The notes: generated by a model from the letters alone, not told the origin. Shown: positions 35,801 through 45,723, counted from the stretch's first letter. The stretch is 64,000 bases of DNA from Halichondria panicea (GCF_963675165.1 NC_087392.1:2991001-3055000), one strand, 5' to 3'. Translations and numbers: made by a program.

Positions 35801-38697
35801 GGAGTGCGTCTCACTGGCTGTCTCTTTGGCGTGGTCTCGTTCGTGAAGATCTCCATCTGGATCAAGTCAGTCTCGCCTCGCTCGTCCTTGTCTAGGGCGA
35901 ACACAGAATGGTTGGCCATGAGGAGTGAATACAGTTTGTCTTTGTCTTGCCATCTCAGACCTTGTCCTTCGTCGACCAGGATACTAGCAAGATACTTCCT
36001 CCGCTCTTCGTCACTAGTGATCATCCGGATCACCACATCATCGTCACTCTTGGGAGGTTCCTTCTGTGGCTCTGATTCTTCTTCCATGACTTGGTGAGCT
36101 TCGCTAGCCAAGCCAACTTGAGTGTCCTTCTCAATACGCTGGGTAAACCCCGTATGGTTCTCTAGCATAACACGGAACACTTCATTTAGACCAACCGTAT
36201 CAAACAGGGAATCTGCCAACTGTATAGGCTGTGGACTGTCCAAATCCAAATCCTCGACTACGAACGGTCCTTGGAGGCCTTCTTCGCCTTCTAGCTCTAC
36301 TCTAGCTGGGACACAACGAAGGGGTGGAACACTCAACGATTCCACTAGCTTCACACGAACTACGGGCACACGGACCGGTGGTTTCTCCTTTGCTGTGCCT
36401 CGCTTCTTGTTCTCAACGAAGGGGTGGTAGGACACTATGCCTAGTTGACAGCAAACTCCTTCGGACAACAGCAACTGATCACTTGAGTCCATCTTTAGGT
36501 AGACCGGAGTAGCAAGAGCCTTGTCTTCGAAAACGATGTCTAACTCGAGCTTCCCATCAAGCTTAATGGGCTTGTGATCATACGTGAACGCTGCCTTGTC
36601 TACTGATTTAAGAGATCTCTTCTTCATTCGGGTCGCTGCAGCCACTGTCTTAAATAGTTCTGCGCCCATGATAGATATATCTGCTCCTGTGTCGACTACA
36701 CCATACGCTGGGATACCCTGCACTTCAACTAATGCACGACGAGGGTGGCTCCCCTCATAAGGAACACGTATCAACTTCACATCTGAGTCACTATCAGAAT
36801 CACTGGACGTATATAGATATGCCATAGGATCATTTCTGTCCCCAAGTGGCTTGGTCTGGATAGCCTTCAGCCTATTGCCATTGCTGTAGCTTTTGCTAGA
36901 ACTCTCCTTGCTCGGTGCCTTGCAGTCTCTAACAAAATGATCAGGACTGCCACAATTATGGCAGGTCAAGGTCCTTGGTTTCATTGGTTTCATCGGGCGC
37001 CTACGGTCATCAGAGAACTTGTCACTATGGCTATAGCTATGGCTATGGCTCAAACTAGGGCTCGCCCCTTTGTCTGGGAATCTCTTCTTGGGGTTGGAGT
37101 CTGAGGTGTTCCCTTTGAGGGCGTACACCTGCCTGCGTTTGATGTCAGCAAGTCGTTTCTCCTCTTGTTTGGCAGCAATACACAACTCCTTGTACCGCTG
37201 ACAACCAGACACAGAAGGGCTCCTAACAAGATTTAACAACAGACCTTCCTGTAGCTGGCTGTATAGCATTGTCTCGCGCGTCTCAGACTTCAGGTCATCT
37301 CGGCCATAGGCTAACTGGAATTGTCTCTCCAGTCTCCTTAGGTAGTCTGCTACTGTTTCTGTCTCCTTCTGGATTGCATGTCTAAAATCCTGGGCAGCCA
37401 TCACTCTTCCACCTGGGTCCATTCTCCTTGACAGTTCACTGGTGGCTGACTGGTAGCTGGACTTATCGTCTGGGCTAATCAGGTTCCACTCTTGAAGGGC
37501 CTTTCCCCTCAGATGTCCAGCTAGCTGCATGAGCTGCTCTTCACTGGACCACCTGTTCCACGTAGCTGCTCTCTCTAGAGTCGGCAACCAGTCCTCGAAC
37601 CTAGTTTCCTCGTTCTCACCGGTGAACGGGTCTACTGGTGGTGCCCTACCAGACCTACGTCTGTCGTCAACATTACGGGTTAATGTGCGACTTATTTCTG
37701 TATCGACCATTACCGGATACTCGTCTGGAGCCCTTATAGTGGGCGTGGCAGGGAATCTAACTCTCCCATCAGGCACTGGTGTGATACTGGTGTCTAGATC
37801 AAGTCTCGAAATTGGTACAGTCGGGATCGATGCTGGATTGGGGGCCCCCGGAGTTGTAATCGTCCGTTCATCAAGTGTGCGGCTCGTAAGTGCATTCAGC
37901 CTTCGCGTTAACGGCATACATTCAAACTCGCGAACCCGGGTTCTCAACAATTCAATTTCCCGATCTTTACTATCACATTCATTCACACATCTACCACACT
38001 CTTCATCTAGCATGGTCAATTGTTCACAATTTAATTTCCACATATTTTTCACTCTTTCCCTTTCATGTTTCACACAATCATTAAGACCTCTTACCTCCTC
38101 TCTCAAGGCCGCACTAGTGGCCTGCTCACCCTTGAGAGATGACTGCACAGCCAACTTTGCTTCTTGTTCCTGTCGCAGCTCGGCCTCCAGGTCCCTCACG
38201 GTAGCTTCTAGATAGTTCGTCCGCCGCTCCGCCTCATATAGGGCCTGCTTCAGTCCAGAGTCCGGGTTGGTCTCCTGTATCGTGGTCACATCAGAGTCTT
38301 GTTCCACCCATCGTTCTGAGTCGGACAACGAAAGTTCTTCTTTCTCTTTCACTTCCTGGGGCTCTTGTTCATTGGGCTCTGCCGGTATCTCTAGGAAATA
38401 TCCTTCAGCATCACTCAACTTGATCATCCGGACATTAGTCTCTTCCTCAGTAGCAAACAGCCACGCTTGCACCTTCATGGGTTCTCTGCCCCTATCCGAC
38501 AGCTTTCCGTCTATCATCTGTCTCAGGTCCTCCTGTGTGGTGTCAGCCGGCAGTCCTAAACCCTTTGCGATAGCCTTCAACAATCGCAACGTGAGTCTCT
38601 TAGAGTTCAGGGGTAGTGCGCGTGGCCTAAGCCACGCATGCGCACTCTCTCCATCAGCAGCACATGGCTCCTCCTTGACCTCGGTCTGTCCAGCCAT
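32827..38697 (-). CDS. Gag-Pol polyprotein of the Ty3/gypsy element
   Basis: One 1956-residue frame without a Gag/Pol frameshift. Gag: coiled-coil-like region about 140-260 and a CCHC zinc knuckle (CHNCGSPDHFVRDC) near 575-590. Protease motif VDTGAD near 667. Reverse transcriptase from about 990, with YIDD near 1114. RNase H near 1265 (LETDAS). Integrase: HHCC zinc-binding region near 1500-1540, catalytic region with D near 1567, D near 1627 and E near 1664, then a GPY/F-type module near 1800. No chromodomain or envelope gene seen. The start lies 73 bp inside the 5' LTR border in a good context. Confidence 0.95.
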   Translation of the reverse strand: MAGQTEVKEEPCAADGESAHAWLRPRALPLNSKRLTLRLLKAIAKGLGLPADTTQEDLRQMIDGKLSDRGREPMKVQAWLFATEEETNVRMIKLSDAEGYFLEIPAEPNEQEPQEVKEKEELSLSDSERWVEQDSDVTTIQETNPDSGLKQALYEAERRTNYLEATVRDLEAELRQEQEAKLAVQSSLKGEQATSAALREEVRGLNDCVKHERERVKNMWKLNCEQLTMLDEECGRCVNECDSKDREIELLRTRVREFECMPLTRRLNALTSRTLDERTITTPGAPNPASIPTVPISRLDLDTSITPVPDGRVRFPATPTIRAPDEYPVMVDTEISRTLTRNVDDRRRSGRAPPVDPFTGENEETRFEDWLPTLERAATWNRWSSEEQLMQLAGHLRGKALQEWNLISPDDKSSYQSATSELSRRMDPGGRVMAAQDFRHAIQKETETVADYLRRLERQFQLAYGRDDLKSETRETMLYSQLQEGLLLNLVRSPSVSGCQRYKELCIAAKQEEKRLADIKRRQVYALKGNTSDSNPKKRFPDKGASPSLSHSHSYSHSDKFSDDRRRPMKPMKPRTLTCHNCGSPDHFVRDCKAPSKESSSKSYSNGNRLKAIQTKPLGDRNDPMAYLYTSSDSDSDSDVKLIRVPYEGSHPRRALVEVQGIPAYGVVDTGADISIMGAELFKTVAAATRMKKRSLKSVDKAAFTYDHKPIKLDGKLELDIVFEDKALATPVYLKMDSSDQLLLSEGVCCQLGIVSYHPFVENKKRGTAKEKPPVRVPVVRVKLVESLSVPPLRCVPARVELEGEEGLQGPFVVEDLDLDSPQPIQLADSLFDTVGLNEVFRVMLENHTGFTQRIEKDTQVGLASEAHQVMEEESEPQKEPPKSDDDVVIRMITSDEERRKYLASILVDEGQGLRWQDKDKLYSLLMANHSVFALDKDERGETDLIQMEIFTNETTPKRQPVRRTPFAVRGEVARQLREMQENGVISPSASPWASPVVLVRKKDGTLRFCIDYRQLNSLTKADTFPLPRIDDLLDQLNKAKYFSTLDLASGFWQVQVHPDSKEKTAFITHQGLYQFNVMPFGLRNAPAVFQRLMQQVLAGLNPEEGVPFASVYIDDILIFSQSFNDHLQHLEAVIDRVASAGLRLKPSKCKFIRQTVEYLGHVLTPMGICPNPEKVRAVQQFPRPTSVKEVRQFLGLASYYRRFVKGFADIAQPLHALTKANCRYDWTADCQTSFDSLKSRMLMSPVLAFPDFSLPFTLETDASIKGLGAVLSQRGQEDGKVHPVAYASRALSPQEQRYSVTELETLAVVWAVKHYHAYLYGHDVVVYTDHSAVKAVLSNPQANGKHARWWSQVYCSGIKNLEIVYRAGRDNANADALSRAPVTQPTSEVELVTDVQIATIDSLECEDLLQIDPDPNQTTIDCDLSNEQAEDSECQTMFDFLLLGKLPEDAALAKKVAAQATLFDVVDGVLCFLGPKGDGKARRVVPKSLRKTLIQGYHSSAMSGHFSAPKLVKAIARHWWWQGMHGEITERCGSCLQCTAVNASGRIHQPLLTPIPVQRAFQIMGLDIMELPKTKNGNRYVAVFQDFLTKWPFVFAMPDQKAIRLVRLLVEEVIPIAGVPESLLSDRGTNLLSHLMTDVCALLGVKKLNTTSYHPACDGLVERFNRTLKTALRKRAAECGDQWDRYLSGVVWAYRNVPHESTGEKPSFLLYGVDLRSPTEAALLPPSPLTLTDVDDYREELVYSLSSARRLAAESIKTAQQKYKKYHDLHATPYQYKLGNWVFIRFPQEESGRMRKLSRPWHGPYRVVSVQGPDVCVVKVYFPEEGEIRVHQSRVKPSPMGFPAGSYLYKQRKSQGSVPEWVQQFLNDPKPSTVVTEDRPPPDLEGLFEETTESNEVQFGHNEDTVTPEVEGDASNQAESGQPTRTRHHGRYPLRKNVQPPERLFRVYQPGGLAS

Positions 38698-38753
38698 GGC
38701 AGCTCCTCTCCGTCTTCACGACGTATAGAATCTCTCTTAAAAGAAAGTCAGTC

Positions 38754-38770
38754 TCGGCAGGACCTCCAAA
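38754..38770 (-). promoter_or_regulatory. primer binding site, probably tRNA-Gln
   Basis: On the minus strand, two bases after the 5' LTR, TGGAGGTCCTGCCGAGA appears. Its complement ends GGACCTCCA and closely fits the 3' end of animal tRNA-Gln (two mismatches to the vertebrate form I recall). Confidence 0.55.
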
Positions 38771-38986
38771 TGTAACTTCGCTAGCTAGACCCCAGGCCTA
38801 CAAGCTTACTATAGTACCCCAGAGAAGCTCCCACTGAACTCAACACTTCAATAGAATATAGATAACACGAGACTGCCCTAAGGCATCACATGATACAGTC
38901 ATGACGTGGCAGCCCTAAGGCTCACGCCTTACAATTATAGGATTAATAACAGTAACAATAAGTAGTGTCATAGTCACATAGTTACA
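38771..38986 (-). repeat. 5' LTR of the Ty3/gypsy element
   Basis: 216 bp, identical by eye to the LTR at 32600-32815. Confidence 0.93.
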
Positions 38987-38999
38987 CACGTGAACGATC

Positions 39000-39145
39000 T
39001 TTGACAATCGATCTGATAATCGATTTTTGAAATTCGATTTTTGATAATCGATTTTTGATAATCGATTATTGAAATTCGATTTTTGATAATCGATTTTTGA
39101 TAATCGATTATTGAAATTCGATTTTTGATAATCGATTTTAGAACT
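39000..39145. repeat. ATCGATTTTTGATA tandem array, left
   Basis: Tandem units of 14-15 bp (aatcgatttttgat with aaattcg variants) in the inner part of the left inverted arm. The inverse array is at 39545-39800. Confidence 0.75.
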
Positions 39146-39544
39146 GCTCTGGGGGGGCCCCTGTCTAAAGCTGTATCACGTGAGACTATCCTTAGAGCAT
39201 TGAAGAAGCCACTATTCATGACTTCTATTCTATCTGGAATCACTAAACTCTTTCTCAGCTCTCTAAGCACACACAAGATGGCCAAATAAAACAGTGCTGG
39301 CGAGAAACCATACAAAAATGGGTGCACGAAGGAACTAAATAAGTTCTAAAATTAATGATTTTTACTGTGACTTATGGCCCTTCTTTTTAATGGTTCCAAA
39401 AAACAATAATGTTTCGCTTTTGCGTTATAGTCTATCATGTGAGATAGCTAACCAAGCCAAGCTTTGATTCCAGGCCGCGAAAAGGAGTTTGTGCATGTTC
39501 TGAGTTTCAAGGGCGGCCTAACTGTAACCATTTTAATGTATTGC
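39146..39544. other. spacer between the inverted arms
   Basis: Unique sequence with no convincing ORF; it forms the loop of the inverted-repeat element. Confidence 0.4.
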
Positions 39545-39800
39545 GATTTTTGTAATCGATTTTCAAAAATCGATTATCAAAAATCGAATTTCAATAATCG
39601 ATTATCAAAAATCGATTATCAAAAATCGATTATCAAAAATCGATTATCAAAAATCGAATTTCAATAATCAATTATCAAAAATCGATTATCAAAAATCGAT
39701 TATCAGATCGATTGTCAAAGATCGTTTACGCGTAAATTGAAAATCAACTGTAAAAAATCGATTATTAAAAATCGATCTTCAAAAATCGATTTTATATTGG
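39545..39800. repeat. ATCGATTTTTGATA tandem array, right
   Basis: Units read tcaaaaatcgatta on this strand, inverse of the left array; about 15 units with some variants. Confidence 0.75.
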
Positions 39801-40191
39801 ATGCACACGCCTATCAGATTCTGCCTGAATTTTGTCGCAAACGGCGTTCCATACATCCCAGCCCAAACCTCTGTTTACGGAGGCGTTTCATATCCATGTA
39901 ATTTATAGTATCTATGCACACACTGGACCTCTGAAGGGCAAATATCGTTACTGGGTGGGCTTGACAATTGATTTTTGCGCTACCTTTTTCAGTTGCTCCA
40001 TGAACGTCTCTTTTGCGTAGAGGTAGATATTATTATTATTATTATTATGTGAACTTTACAGCTATGCACAAAAGAAATTAAGTGAAAATTATTGGGTGAG
40101 AGGAAATAGCTGACAGACTTACTCCAACATTGGAGCAGCTGATGTATATTATAATAATCTATAGAGTGATAAGTATAGTTAACAGAGGATC

Positions 40192-42000
40192 CTATATATG
40201 ACATTTAGAGCATGGGCAAACCATATGAAATGAACATAAGTTATTTGTGTCAAAGTTTTCTAGAAAATCTGACGCTAAAAAGTCCGAAGTCTTTTTCTTG
40301 ATTGTTCCTAGAGATGAATCTAGATTTATTAAATTCGACGGCAATTTATTCCATACTTTTGCAATTCTAATGAAGTAGAAGTGTCTTGAATAGTTATTTC
40401 TAGCAAATTTAATTTGAAGGGAATGGCCTGAGCAGCCTGCCCTGGTTTTGGATGAAGTGAAAGATACTAGTTCTCTTATATCGTCCGACTGCTGCTGCAT
40501 ACATTTCACAATAAACATGATATCTTGCAGTTCAAACCATCTCATGAGGGGCAATAACTTTAATTTGCAGAGTCTTGCTTTGTAGTCTGATACATAATCA
40601 TTAAGGATATATTTTGTGGCTCTGCGTTGCACTTTTTCTAGTGACTTGATATCCTTTATTAATTTAGGTCTCCACAACTGCGAGCAATATGTTAAGTGAG
40701 TTCTGACAAGAGACAGATATAATTGTTTCTTTAAATTAGTTGAATAGTTTGTTGGAATGATCCTTCTAATAAGATTGAGTGACATGTAAGCCTTTCCACA
40801 TATTTTACTATGCTGTTGAGACCATGAGAGATCTTGCGTAACTGTTATCCCTAAATCACGATAAGAATTGACTTGTTCTATGGTGTTATCCTGAACAGAG
40901 TAATGACTAGTTTCTTCAGTTTGCTTCAACGATAGTCTAATAGTTTTGCATTTGGACACATTGAGTCCGATATTCCACTTTTCACACCATAAACTCAAAG
41001 CATTCAAATCATCTTGCATAAGAATTTCGTCCCTTGTATCTCTAAAGGATTTCAACAGTTTCGTATCATCAGCAAACAAGAAACACTTAGAATTCTGGAT
41101 ACAGTCAGGTAAGTCGTTGATGTATACTAGGAATAGTATAGGACCTAAGATACTGCCTTGTGGTACTCCAGACTTTACAGGTAACATAGTTGAGCTTTTA
41201 TTTTCCATTGTTACATAATGAACTCTCTGTGACAAATATTCCTTGAACCAAAGCCATAATGGGCCTGTTATTCCTAATTTCCAAAGCTTGAAAAGTAACT
41301 CATTATGACCAACGGAGTCAAAAGCTTTTTTAAAATCTAAATAAACAGCATCAACAGCACAGCTATTTTCAATTTCTTCTTGGATAAAAGCATAGGAACA
41401 CAACAATTGAGATAAGCAAGATCTATTCTTCAAGAATCCATGTTGGCATTTAGAGATTTTGCCTTTAATGAAATCTATAATTTTATCATAGACCAGCCTC
41501 TCAAGCACCTTTCCTACAATACACAACAAAGATATTGGTCTGAAATTTTCAACAGAACAAGGATTTTTCCTCTTAGGAATGGGACAAATTTTGTGTACCT
41601 TCCATTCGTCTGGTAGAATAGCTGAATTTAGAGAGGTACGAAATATATTGTAAAGAGGGGTAGACAATGGACTGGCACATAACTTCAAGATTAATGGGTG
41701 AATCTGATCACAACCCATAGCCTTATTTGGGTTCAAGGCAATGAGAGCTTGACGAACATCTTCTGCAGTAAATTCAATATTACTTAATTGTACTGAAGGT
41801 GGTGATAAGGACCAAATAGGTGGTAACTCAAAATCGCTTGTTGTGAAGGTAGAGTTAAAGAAATCGTTGAAAGCAGAGACTATGGAGGACATGTCAGAGA
41901 GTGGACAGCCCTTATACATGATGTATTGCATATTTGGTCTATTGTCGCTTAAGCTGCTAATATAGCTGTATAGCTTTTTCGGTTGCTTATTGAAGGTTTT
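40192..42000 (-). CDS. LINE reverse transcriptase ORF (from broken element)
   Basis: The open frame continues upstream of the ATG at 41931 to about 42040 (KTFNKQPKKLYSYISSL). RT fingers and palm motifs are present: PNKAMGCDQIHP, DFKKAFDSVGH, SGVPQGSILGP, and FADD near residue 289. A C-terminal domain (RHFYFIRIAKVWNKLP) is typical of Jockey/CR1-clade elements. The RT itself looks uninterrupted; its start was lost by the frameshift. Confidence 0.85.
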   Translation of the reverse strand, partial: KTFNKQPKKLYSYISSLSDNRPNMQYIMYKGCPLSDMSSIVSAFNDFFNSTFTTSDFELPPIWSLSPPSVQLSNIEFTAEDVRQALIALNPNKAMGCDQIHPLILKLCASPLSTPLYNIFRTSLNSAILPDEWKVHKICPIPKRKNPCSVENFRPISLLCIVGKVLERLVYDKIIDFIKGKISKCQHGFLKNRSCLSQLLCSYAFIQEEIENSCAVDAVYLDFKKAFDSVGHNELLFKLWKLGITGPLWLWFKEYLSQRVHYVTMENKSSTMLPVKSGVPQGSILGPILFLVYINDLPDCIQNSKCFLFADDTKLLKSFRDTRDEILMQDDLNALSLWCEKWNIGLNVSKCKTIRLSLKQTEETSHYSVQDNTIEQVNSYRDLGITVTQDLSWSQQHSKICGKAYMSLNLIRRIIPTNYSTNLKKQLYLSLVRTHLTYCSQLWRPKLIKDIKSLEKVQRRATKYILNDYVSDYKARLCKLKLLPLMRWFELQDIMFIVKCMQQQSDDIRELVSFTSSKTRAGCSGHSLQIKFARNNYSRHFYFIRIAKVWNKLPSNLINLDSSLGTIKKKTSDFLASDFLENFDTNNLCSFHMVCPCSKCHI

Positions 42001-42505
42001 AGTTAGACCTGTTATGAATGTGCTCTTGGCCTCCCATCATTTGAGAGGTTAAATTATTTTCCATTTCCACAAGCTTGTTGATTAGATAGGGTGTGCTTGA
42101 AGATCCAATACGTTTCCTTAAAGACTTGACTTTATTTAGGTTGTGTCTGATCTCAGAGGTAAACCATCTAGGAGATGTGACAGTAGGGATCCTTAACTTG
42201 GGAACAAATTGAAGGCAAGCATTGGTAATAATGTCTTTAGTGAGATTCCAGGAGTAACATGGTTGTAGAACTGATACATCCTCAAGTTGGTAATAGACAT
42301 CCTCCATAAAGCCTAATAAGCCTTCTTTGTCTACTTTGGAGTAGTTTAACACGTAATCACAATTATTTTTTTGATGAAGTTGGTTATTCCTCTTAGAAAG
42401 AAAAACAAATGTTATGAAAAAGTGATCTGAATGTAGCCTACGTTGAGAAGTATTCACTTCTAAATTGACTATTCTCTGGGGAACATTGGTTGCTATTATG
42501 TCCAA
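41999..42505 (-). pseudogene. LINE endonuclease C-terminus and linker
   Basis: Contains the end of an exonuclease-endonuclease-phosphatase domain (LDIIATN, then SDHFFITF with the catalytic SDH) and the linker to the RT. Truncated at the 5' end and out of frame with the RT by one base near 42035. Confidence 0.75.
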
Positions 42506-42603
42506 GATATTGCCATAGGATACTCCTCTTGCTTTTGATTTAGGTCCTCTCGACCAATACGAATAAACAACAGCTTCACAAAACTCAGTCGACCCATTGA
42601 GAC

Positions 42604-43161
42604 AATCCGACTAGAAAAACATTTGCAATGTGAAAAATTGCTAGGATTGGCCAGGGGAACCACAAAAAAGCGTGGGAACAAGAAATCAGACGAGAGCATA
42701 ACTCCAATCCGTTACAACGTCAATCACATGTATACTGGTAGTTTTCCCATGTTTTCCCAGCCAATATGCCACGCAATTTTTACTGGTAGAGTGATGACCA
42801 ATCCCTATATATATTTATTATACATCCATTTTAGAATGTGGGGCACATAATCATGATGATTTGTGATGAATTGATGTTCCTAATACATGCAGTGTTGAGC
42901 ACAGGTACACACAGTCCATCCATGCGTAGTAACATGCACGGACCGTACTGGTGACTGCATGGAATGATGTGGTGGATGGAAGCTGATAGGTGGATCTGGA
43001 ACACAGTCTATTATTTAATATACTATGTATTGTACATGTTCATGACGTTGTAACGGATTGGAGTTATGCTCTCGTCTGATTTCTTGTTCCCACGCTTTTT
43101 TGTGGTTCCCCTGGCCAATCCTAGCAATTTTTCACATTGCAAATGTTTTTCTAGTCGGATT
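42604..43161. mobile_element. TIR element with perfect 119-bp inverted ends
   Basis: Arms 42604-42722 and 43043-43161 are identical inverted copies over 119 bp by eye, starting aatccgactagaaaaacatt. The centre is 320 bp with no ORF. A diverged relative of the arm (ggccaatcctagcc...ttgcaaat) appears near 61200. Such identity implies recent activity or arm gene conversion. Confidence 0.8.
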
Positions 43162-45175
43162 CCCTTTCTTTTTCAGTACAGTTTACGTATCATGACATGC
43201 ATAAAGTGGAACGTCAAGAGGCAGTACAAGAAGAGAAGACAGGACTAATCAGATATCTTCTCGAATATCTCTGGACTAATAATTATAGTATAATGAGTAA
43301 TAATTAATTTTATTGCTTGATAATTATGTTGAATTTGCGAATCAGTATTAAATGACAGCCATTTTAAGAGCATGATATCTAGCCAGTGCATATAGCATGC
43401 CTGTCAGAGAAAGGGAGCTAGAGCTGAACAGTGTGAAGAAAAGGAACACCTCAGGCTCTGGAAAAGCACTGCTGCACTGATTTTAGGCGCACGGTTTATT
43501 AGCCACGCCTATCTATTATTATTGGCCACAACGCAATTGCTGAGTCATTAAAGATGGCGGAATTGTCTAGGTAAGAGAAATAGAGACTGAGAGGTCATCT
43601 GCCTCGTGGAAGCAATCGCAAATCTGAAGAAGCGCTTTGTAATCCAGGTTGTAGTTGTTTGGAAACCCTGTGCAGAATGTCCTGGAGATGGCTGTACTTG
43701 GAGTAAATGCTGGGCAAGAAACTTACTTACTTACTCACTTACTTACTTAGTCAGTCAGACAAAGAGCGGTGAAACGTCGAAATAGTGCAATTTTTAAAAT
43801 GAAAATATTCATTCATTAAAATGTTTATGGATTATGAAATGAGAGATACAAAGAGAGAAAAGGCTAAATAAACTATCTGTTCAGCCAGTTTCTTGATGTG
43901 GCCTTTCCCTGCAGAGATAGAACAGTTTGAACATGAGTCAAAATAATTGAAATATTGCTAAACACGGGCAAACCCACTGCCAATCCTATGTAAAACCTAC
44001 TGGTTTTACTAATAACTAAATTCCGGTAGTATAAACTACAGTGGAACCTAGACTCGCTGGCCACTCCCATCATCACTATTTTGAGGTTAGAAAATGCTTG
44101 TAGTAATACTGCAATCTGATAGGTCACTGAGAGGTCCATTATTTCACTTATGGACCTGAGGTCTTCTAAGTAGGTCTATTATACTGATTATGCCTACAGG
44201 CAAGATGATGTCAAGATTAACTTGTATGGAACATGGCAACATCACACAGTTTATGTTGAAGTCATAGTAACGATGATACAGTGCATCATTAAAAATTAAA
44301 GTTTTGCGTTCTGCAGTGCCGCTTTGCAGCTACAATAGCTAGTGCTCTAGTGCAGAGCTAACTACTATGACAATAGCAACTTTTTATTTGCAATGCGTGA
44401 TTCTCAAGAAACAGAAACTGCCGGTGCCTTCATCAATGTGAGTTTTTTTATGTAGACTAGCCAGAGCAAAGCTTTAACGTTGCTTGAGGCTTGTAGAAAC
44501 TCTTGGTTTCAGAGTCTTCTTTGTGTTAATATAGCCTAGCTTGCTTAGCACTATTCTAAACCAGTTATAGGCCTCGTCAACGGTCACTATGGAGTTTTGA
44601 GACCCTCAGGCCCTTAGTAGCACCCTCGCTACGCTCGAGATGCTACAGCCTCGGGCCTTCAGGTCTCAAAACCCCATAGAGACCTTGGACTCACTATTAT
44701 ATAGTGATGATGGGAGTGCATTGCCAGCGAGTCTAAGTGGAACCTCCATTAACGACCACCTCCAAGAGCAACCAAATGTGATTCCGTATAACAAGCAACT
44801 TTCTAGTCCCCAATCAGCTCTAGCAATGGAAAATATCCTCCCAGAACAGAGCTCAAAAGATGTGCAAGGTAATGAAGTACTTGCACAACAAATTTCAGAT
44901 CTTAACTCAAACATATAAGACAGTTCCATGCCTAACATATTTTCCAATGTACACAGATTCTAGCAGCCATTTTGGAATGATGATGTAACAGGTGGTGGTC
45001 CACTGGAAGCGCCAATAGTTGAACTTTCAGTACCAATCACATTTAGTTTAGAAGATATACACAAAAACGTAAAAAAACAAAAGTTCTACTCTCTTTGGTT
45101 GTTGCACTGTTGTACTCAATGATTGACCTGCCTGCTCCATAATTTTTGACCTGAATGACTATTATACGTTAGCCT
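43162..45175. other. 2-kb region with small repeats, no firm gene
   Basis: Contents: an ACTT-type microsatellite at about 43725-43755; a degraded CGAGGCAT-family piece at 44310-44430; an inverted pair about 44045-44085 / 44699-44745 (cagtggaacct...gactcgctgg); a hairpin 44583-44685; and an open frame to 44918 (LPEQSSKDVQGNEVLAQQIS) overlapping that pair. AAAGATGGCGG near 43551 followed by ctaggtaag resembles a tiny first exon. None is convincing as a gene. Confidence 0.35.
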
Positions 45176-45723
45176 TTAGCCTCCTTCGCAGGCCTTCCTT
45201 TTTCAGTTGTTTCTGTTGTTTGTCACCATACGGGAATAATTGGAGGAGCAAAGAAAGAAAAAAGGAAGCCACTATAAGAAAAAGGAAGGCCTGCCCCGCT
45301 AAGTCTTGTGATCTGCTACTGACGTAGCCAAATTTAATTGAGCGTGGGCAAGAGTAAACCGCAATATCTGTCCTCCCACACACTGTGACACAGTACTTGG
45401 AACGTATTTACCAAAAGTATTGCTGTGAGTTGTCCAGGATCTGGGATAGGTTCCTTCTTTGCCCAGGTCCTTTTGACAAGGGCTATTATATCAGATACAG
45501 TAGTACTCTAGCCTTTCATGCTTCATCTTGTAGAGCTAACTTCTACATACTGTTCTGTAGCTTCACACACTAGTATAGTACACTGCTTTGCCTCTAGTTC
45601 CTGGTAAATACGCTTCCTTTTTTCTTTCTTTGCTCCTCCAATTATTCCCGTATGGTGTTAACATTGTGACAAACAACAGAAACAAATTATAACAGAAAAA
45701 GGAAGGCCTGCGAAGGAGGCTAA
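45176..45723. mobile_element. TIR element, TTAGCCTCCTTCGCAGGCC ends
   Basis: Ends ttagcctccttcgcaggcc and its inverse ggcctgcgaaggaggctaa; 548 bp, no ORF. Same family as 21793-22352. Another partial end lies at about 45752-45820. Confidence 0.7.

Larger units (their letters stand above)
32600..38986 (-). mobile_element. Ty3/gypsy LTR retrotransposon, apparently complete
   Basis: 6,387 bp with 216-bp LTRs at both ends that look identical, beginning TGTAAC and ending GTTACA. Flanking CACG (32596-32599 and 38987-38990) is a 4-bp target duplication. One uninterrupted Gag-Pol ORF on the minus strand. Identical LTRs plus an open ORF imply very recent insertion. It sits inside an arm of the inverted-repeat element. 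Confidence 0.95.
31262..39962. mobile_element. large inverted-repeat (foldback-like) element, interrupted
   Basis: The left arm is in three pieces: 31262-31330, 32503-32599 and 38987-39145. Together they mirror the right arm 39545-39962. Diagnostic shared pieces: catagatactataaattaca with its inverse near 39905-39925, and ggaacgccgtttgcgacaaa with its inverse near 39832-39850. The central spacer is 39146-39544. About 1.17 kb (31331-32502) and the Ty3/gypsy element (32600-38986) were inserted into the left arm. No transposase found. Confidence 0.7.
40022..42532 (-). mobile_element. 5'-truncated non-LTR retrotransposon (Jockey/CR1-like LINE)
   Basis: On the minus strand: the end of an AP-type endonuclease, a reverse transcriptase, a short 3' UTR and an (ATT)n tail at about 40027-40047. 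The 5' end is cut inside the endonuclease near 42530. The flanks (ctcttttgcgtagaggt left; gcttttgatttaggtcctct right) match a related, unoccupied repeat at 12600-12650. No clear target duplication. A frameshift near 42035 separates the two ORFs, so this copy is dead. Confidence 0.85.

Noticed and set aside
37529-38215. 228-codon plus-strand ORF opposite the Gag region
   Set aside because: Antisense shadow of the retrotransposon Gag-Pol frame; low-complexity Ser-rich translation with no motif.
39000-39800. ATCGAT arrays as a CRISPR-like array
   Set aside because: Units are contiguous 14-15 bp tandem repeats without spacers, mirrored in two arms of a eukaryotic mobile element.
44640-44918. 92-codon ORF in the 43-45 kb interval as a gene
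   Set aside because: It overlaps an inverted-repeat pair and a hairpin; no homology recognised and no exon partner.
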